Positions 21,410 to 22,360 of a DNA stretch of 22,360 nt are shown one piece after another; within the stretch, counting starts at the first letter, position 1, and each line of letters starts with the position of its first letter. Below the pieces are notes generated by a model. It searched no databases. It was not told the DNA's origin and worked only from the letters and a program-made list of their open reading frames with translations. A program made the translations under genes and the position numbers. The DNA comes from Pelargonium cotyledonis (lineage: Eukaryota > Streptophyta > Magnoliopsida > Geraniales > Geraniaceae), in contig JAYMTA010001013.1 in the NCBI GenBank assembly GCA_036897625.1, forward strand, positions 1 through 22,360, read 5' to 3'.

Positions 21410-21890
21410 GATTTTAATTTGGGATTGATGATATGCATATTGATTACGAGATGCCACTATTTAAAAAGAGATGGGAATTGTGAATTAAATGCAGATGTTT
21501 AATACAATTGACACACCATATTATAATAATATATGGAAGCTTAAATATACAATACATTTATTCTTTTTTGTTTGTTTATATCTACACAAATGATAAACAT
21601 TGAATAAAAAACATGTTTATAATTTATTCATAAAAATGTTTATAATGAATGCATATTAGAGCGATGAGCCATAAATTTTTTAATTTTGACACAAATTTTT
21701 ATATAATTATACATTTGCCCCAATATAAGGTAAGCAAATTATTATAATTAAAAGTTAATATAAAAATTGTAAACTTTATATAAGAAAAAAAGATATGAGA
21801 ATCACAAATTAAATGCAGATGTTTAATGTAGTTGACCCTATAAACTATAATACATGGAATCTTAACTATACAATGCTTTTATTAAAATAA
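21410..21890 (-). promoter_or_regulatory. Promoter of neprosin copy C with duplicated module
   Basis: Read on the - strand, TTTAAATAG (21464-21456) lies about 47-55 bp upstream of the start codon at 21409, as in copy B. A module with AATGTATTGTAT or GCATTGTATAG, TTAAG(C/A)TTCCAT, GTCAA and ATTAAACATCTGCATTTAAT occurs twice, at about 21565-21478 and 21885-21800. This duplication, shared in kind with B and D, suggests repeated expansion of an upstream element. Factor identity is unknown. Confidence 0.5.
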
Positions 21891-21964
21891 AAATGGTAGC
21901 AATCAGAGAAAAAAAGTAGTATGTATTGTTTGTTTTGATTACTCTCTTTTTAAATATGAAATGG

Positions 21965-21985
21965 TTTGCATGCATGCATGCAATG
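21965..21985. promoter_or_regulatory. Overlapping RY motifs (CATGCA) between copies C and D
   Basis: TTTGCATGCATGCATGCAAT contains overlapping CATGCA/TGCATG words. RY elements of this type are bound by B3-domain factors of the ABI3/FUS3/LEC2 group in seed promoters. The site lies between two divergent promoters. Chance or a short tandem repeat is an alternative explanation. Confidence 0.4.
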
Positions 21986-22104
21986 TCAAAATACGAATAT
22001 GACATTATGACCCATTACTAATGAACCTATAAATTTAATACTATTTAATCTTTCTATTTCTATATAATTTTTTTAATTATAAAAAATTAATAAAAAGAAA
22101 GATT

Positions 22105-22259
22105 AGAACTAATGCAACGTACGTATAAGCTTGATTGTATTGAAATACATTGGGTTAATTGCGTTCAATATATGAATCTAGTATCTTTTTAAATAATTGC
22201 ATCTCTTAATCATTATGCATATCAACCATTTCAAATTATATATATTGTGAGAGTCTAAG
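22105..22259 (+). promoter_or_regulatory. Promoter of a fourth neprosin copy (D)
   Basis: AGAACTAATGCAACG, TATAAGCTTGATTGTATT and GGGTTAATTGCGTTCAATAT match the module seen upstream of B and C. CTTTTTAAATAATTGCATCTC then matches their TATA-like region. The 60-bp leader that follows, including TTATGCATATCAACC and TTCAAATTATA, aligns with the B leader base by base over most of its length. Confidence 0.7.
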
Positions 22260-22273
22260 ATGACTATTTTATA
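22260..22273 (+). pseudogene. First codons of neprosin copy D, interrupted
   Basis: ATG ACT ATT aligns with the Met-Thr-Ile start of copies B and C. The match ends at once because a MITE terminus begins at 22274. The rest of the gene, if it exists, lies beyond the window. If the MITE is fixed in the exon, the copy is disrupted at its signal peptide. Confidence 0.6.
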
Positions 22274-22360
22274 CTCACTCCGTCCCAAAATGAGTGTTTT
22301 GTTTCCATGTTTTACAAAAATTAAGAATTACAAGATAATTTAGTGTGTTTCCTATATAAC
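22274..22360. mobile_element. Stowaway-like MITE, left end (runs off the window)
   Basis: After TA at 22272-22273 the sequence CTCACTCCGTCCC closely matches the Stowaway terminus. It continues AAAATGAGTGTTTTGTTTC and then AAAAATTAAGAA and TTAGTGT, in the same order as the MITE at 9457. Its other end is outside the window. Confidence 0.75.

Noticed and set aside
21410-21457. Upstream ATG at 21457 extending copy C's N-terminus by 16 residues
   Set aside because: It lies only a few bases downstream of the TTTAAATAG box, so it would precede the likely transcription start. The aligned stretch in copy B has no ATG and contains an in-frame stop.

Overview
The window is nuclear DNA of a flowering plant, most likely a eudicot. 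It is AT-rich, its genes are split by GT-AG introns, and it carries plant-type MITEs and retroposon scraps. Two conserved single genes occupy the left half. A cluster of decayed neprosin-domain (DUF239-type) paralogues occupies the right half. No tRNA, rRNA or CRISPR array was seen.

Left half. A 12-exon gene on the + strand (891-7741) encodes a large purple acid phosphatase/metallophosphoesterase of the PAP1/PAP27 type. Splicing by hand gives 621 residues with all metal-binding motifs. Converging on it across 568 bp is a 7-exon - strand gene (12090-8310) for plant snurportin-1, the m3G-cap/importin-beta adaptor for snRNP import (419 residues). A Stowaway-like MITE lies in one of its introns. 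A 12-bp perfect inverted repeat containing TGACGT lies about 80 bp upstream of its start codon.

Middle. From 12631 to about 13497 is a GC-richer block with internal tandem repeats and a 3' A-rich tail, probably a retroposon. Beyond it are the neprosin copies A (-, 13537-14468), B (+, 15269-17297), C (-, 19388-21409) and D (+, only its promoter and first codons, from about 22190). A and B are head to head, B and C tail to tail, C and D head to head.

Comparing the copies with each other shows that all are broken. A has lost exons 1 and 7 and has stops. B has frameshifts, stops and a lost splice acceptor. C is nearly intact but lacks 5 bp in exon 5. D is interrupted after about three codons by a Stowaway-like MITE. 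B and C share a MITE in intron 2 (9-bp target duplication clear in B) and a GC splice donor. A has the empty site, so B and C are the younger pair.

The 2.1 kb between B and C holds a foldback MITE with a truncated LINE-like insert (15-bp target duplication) and a possible LTR-retroelement remnant. B and C form a tail-to-tail inverted repeat that could make hairpin RNA if read through. That is an inference and is untested. The phosphatase and snurportin genes show no functional link to each other or to the neprosin cluster.
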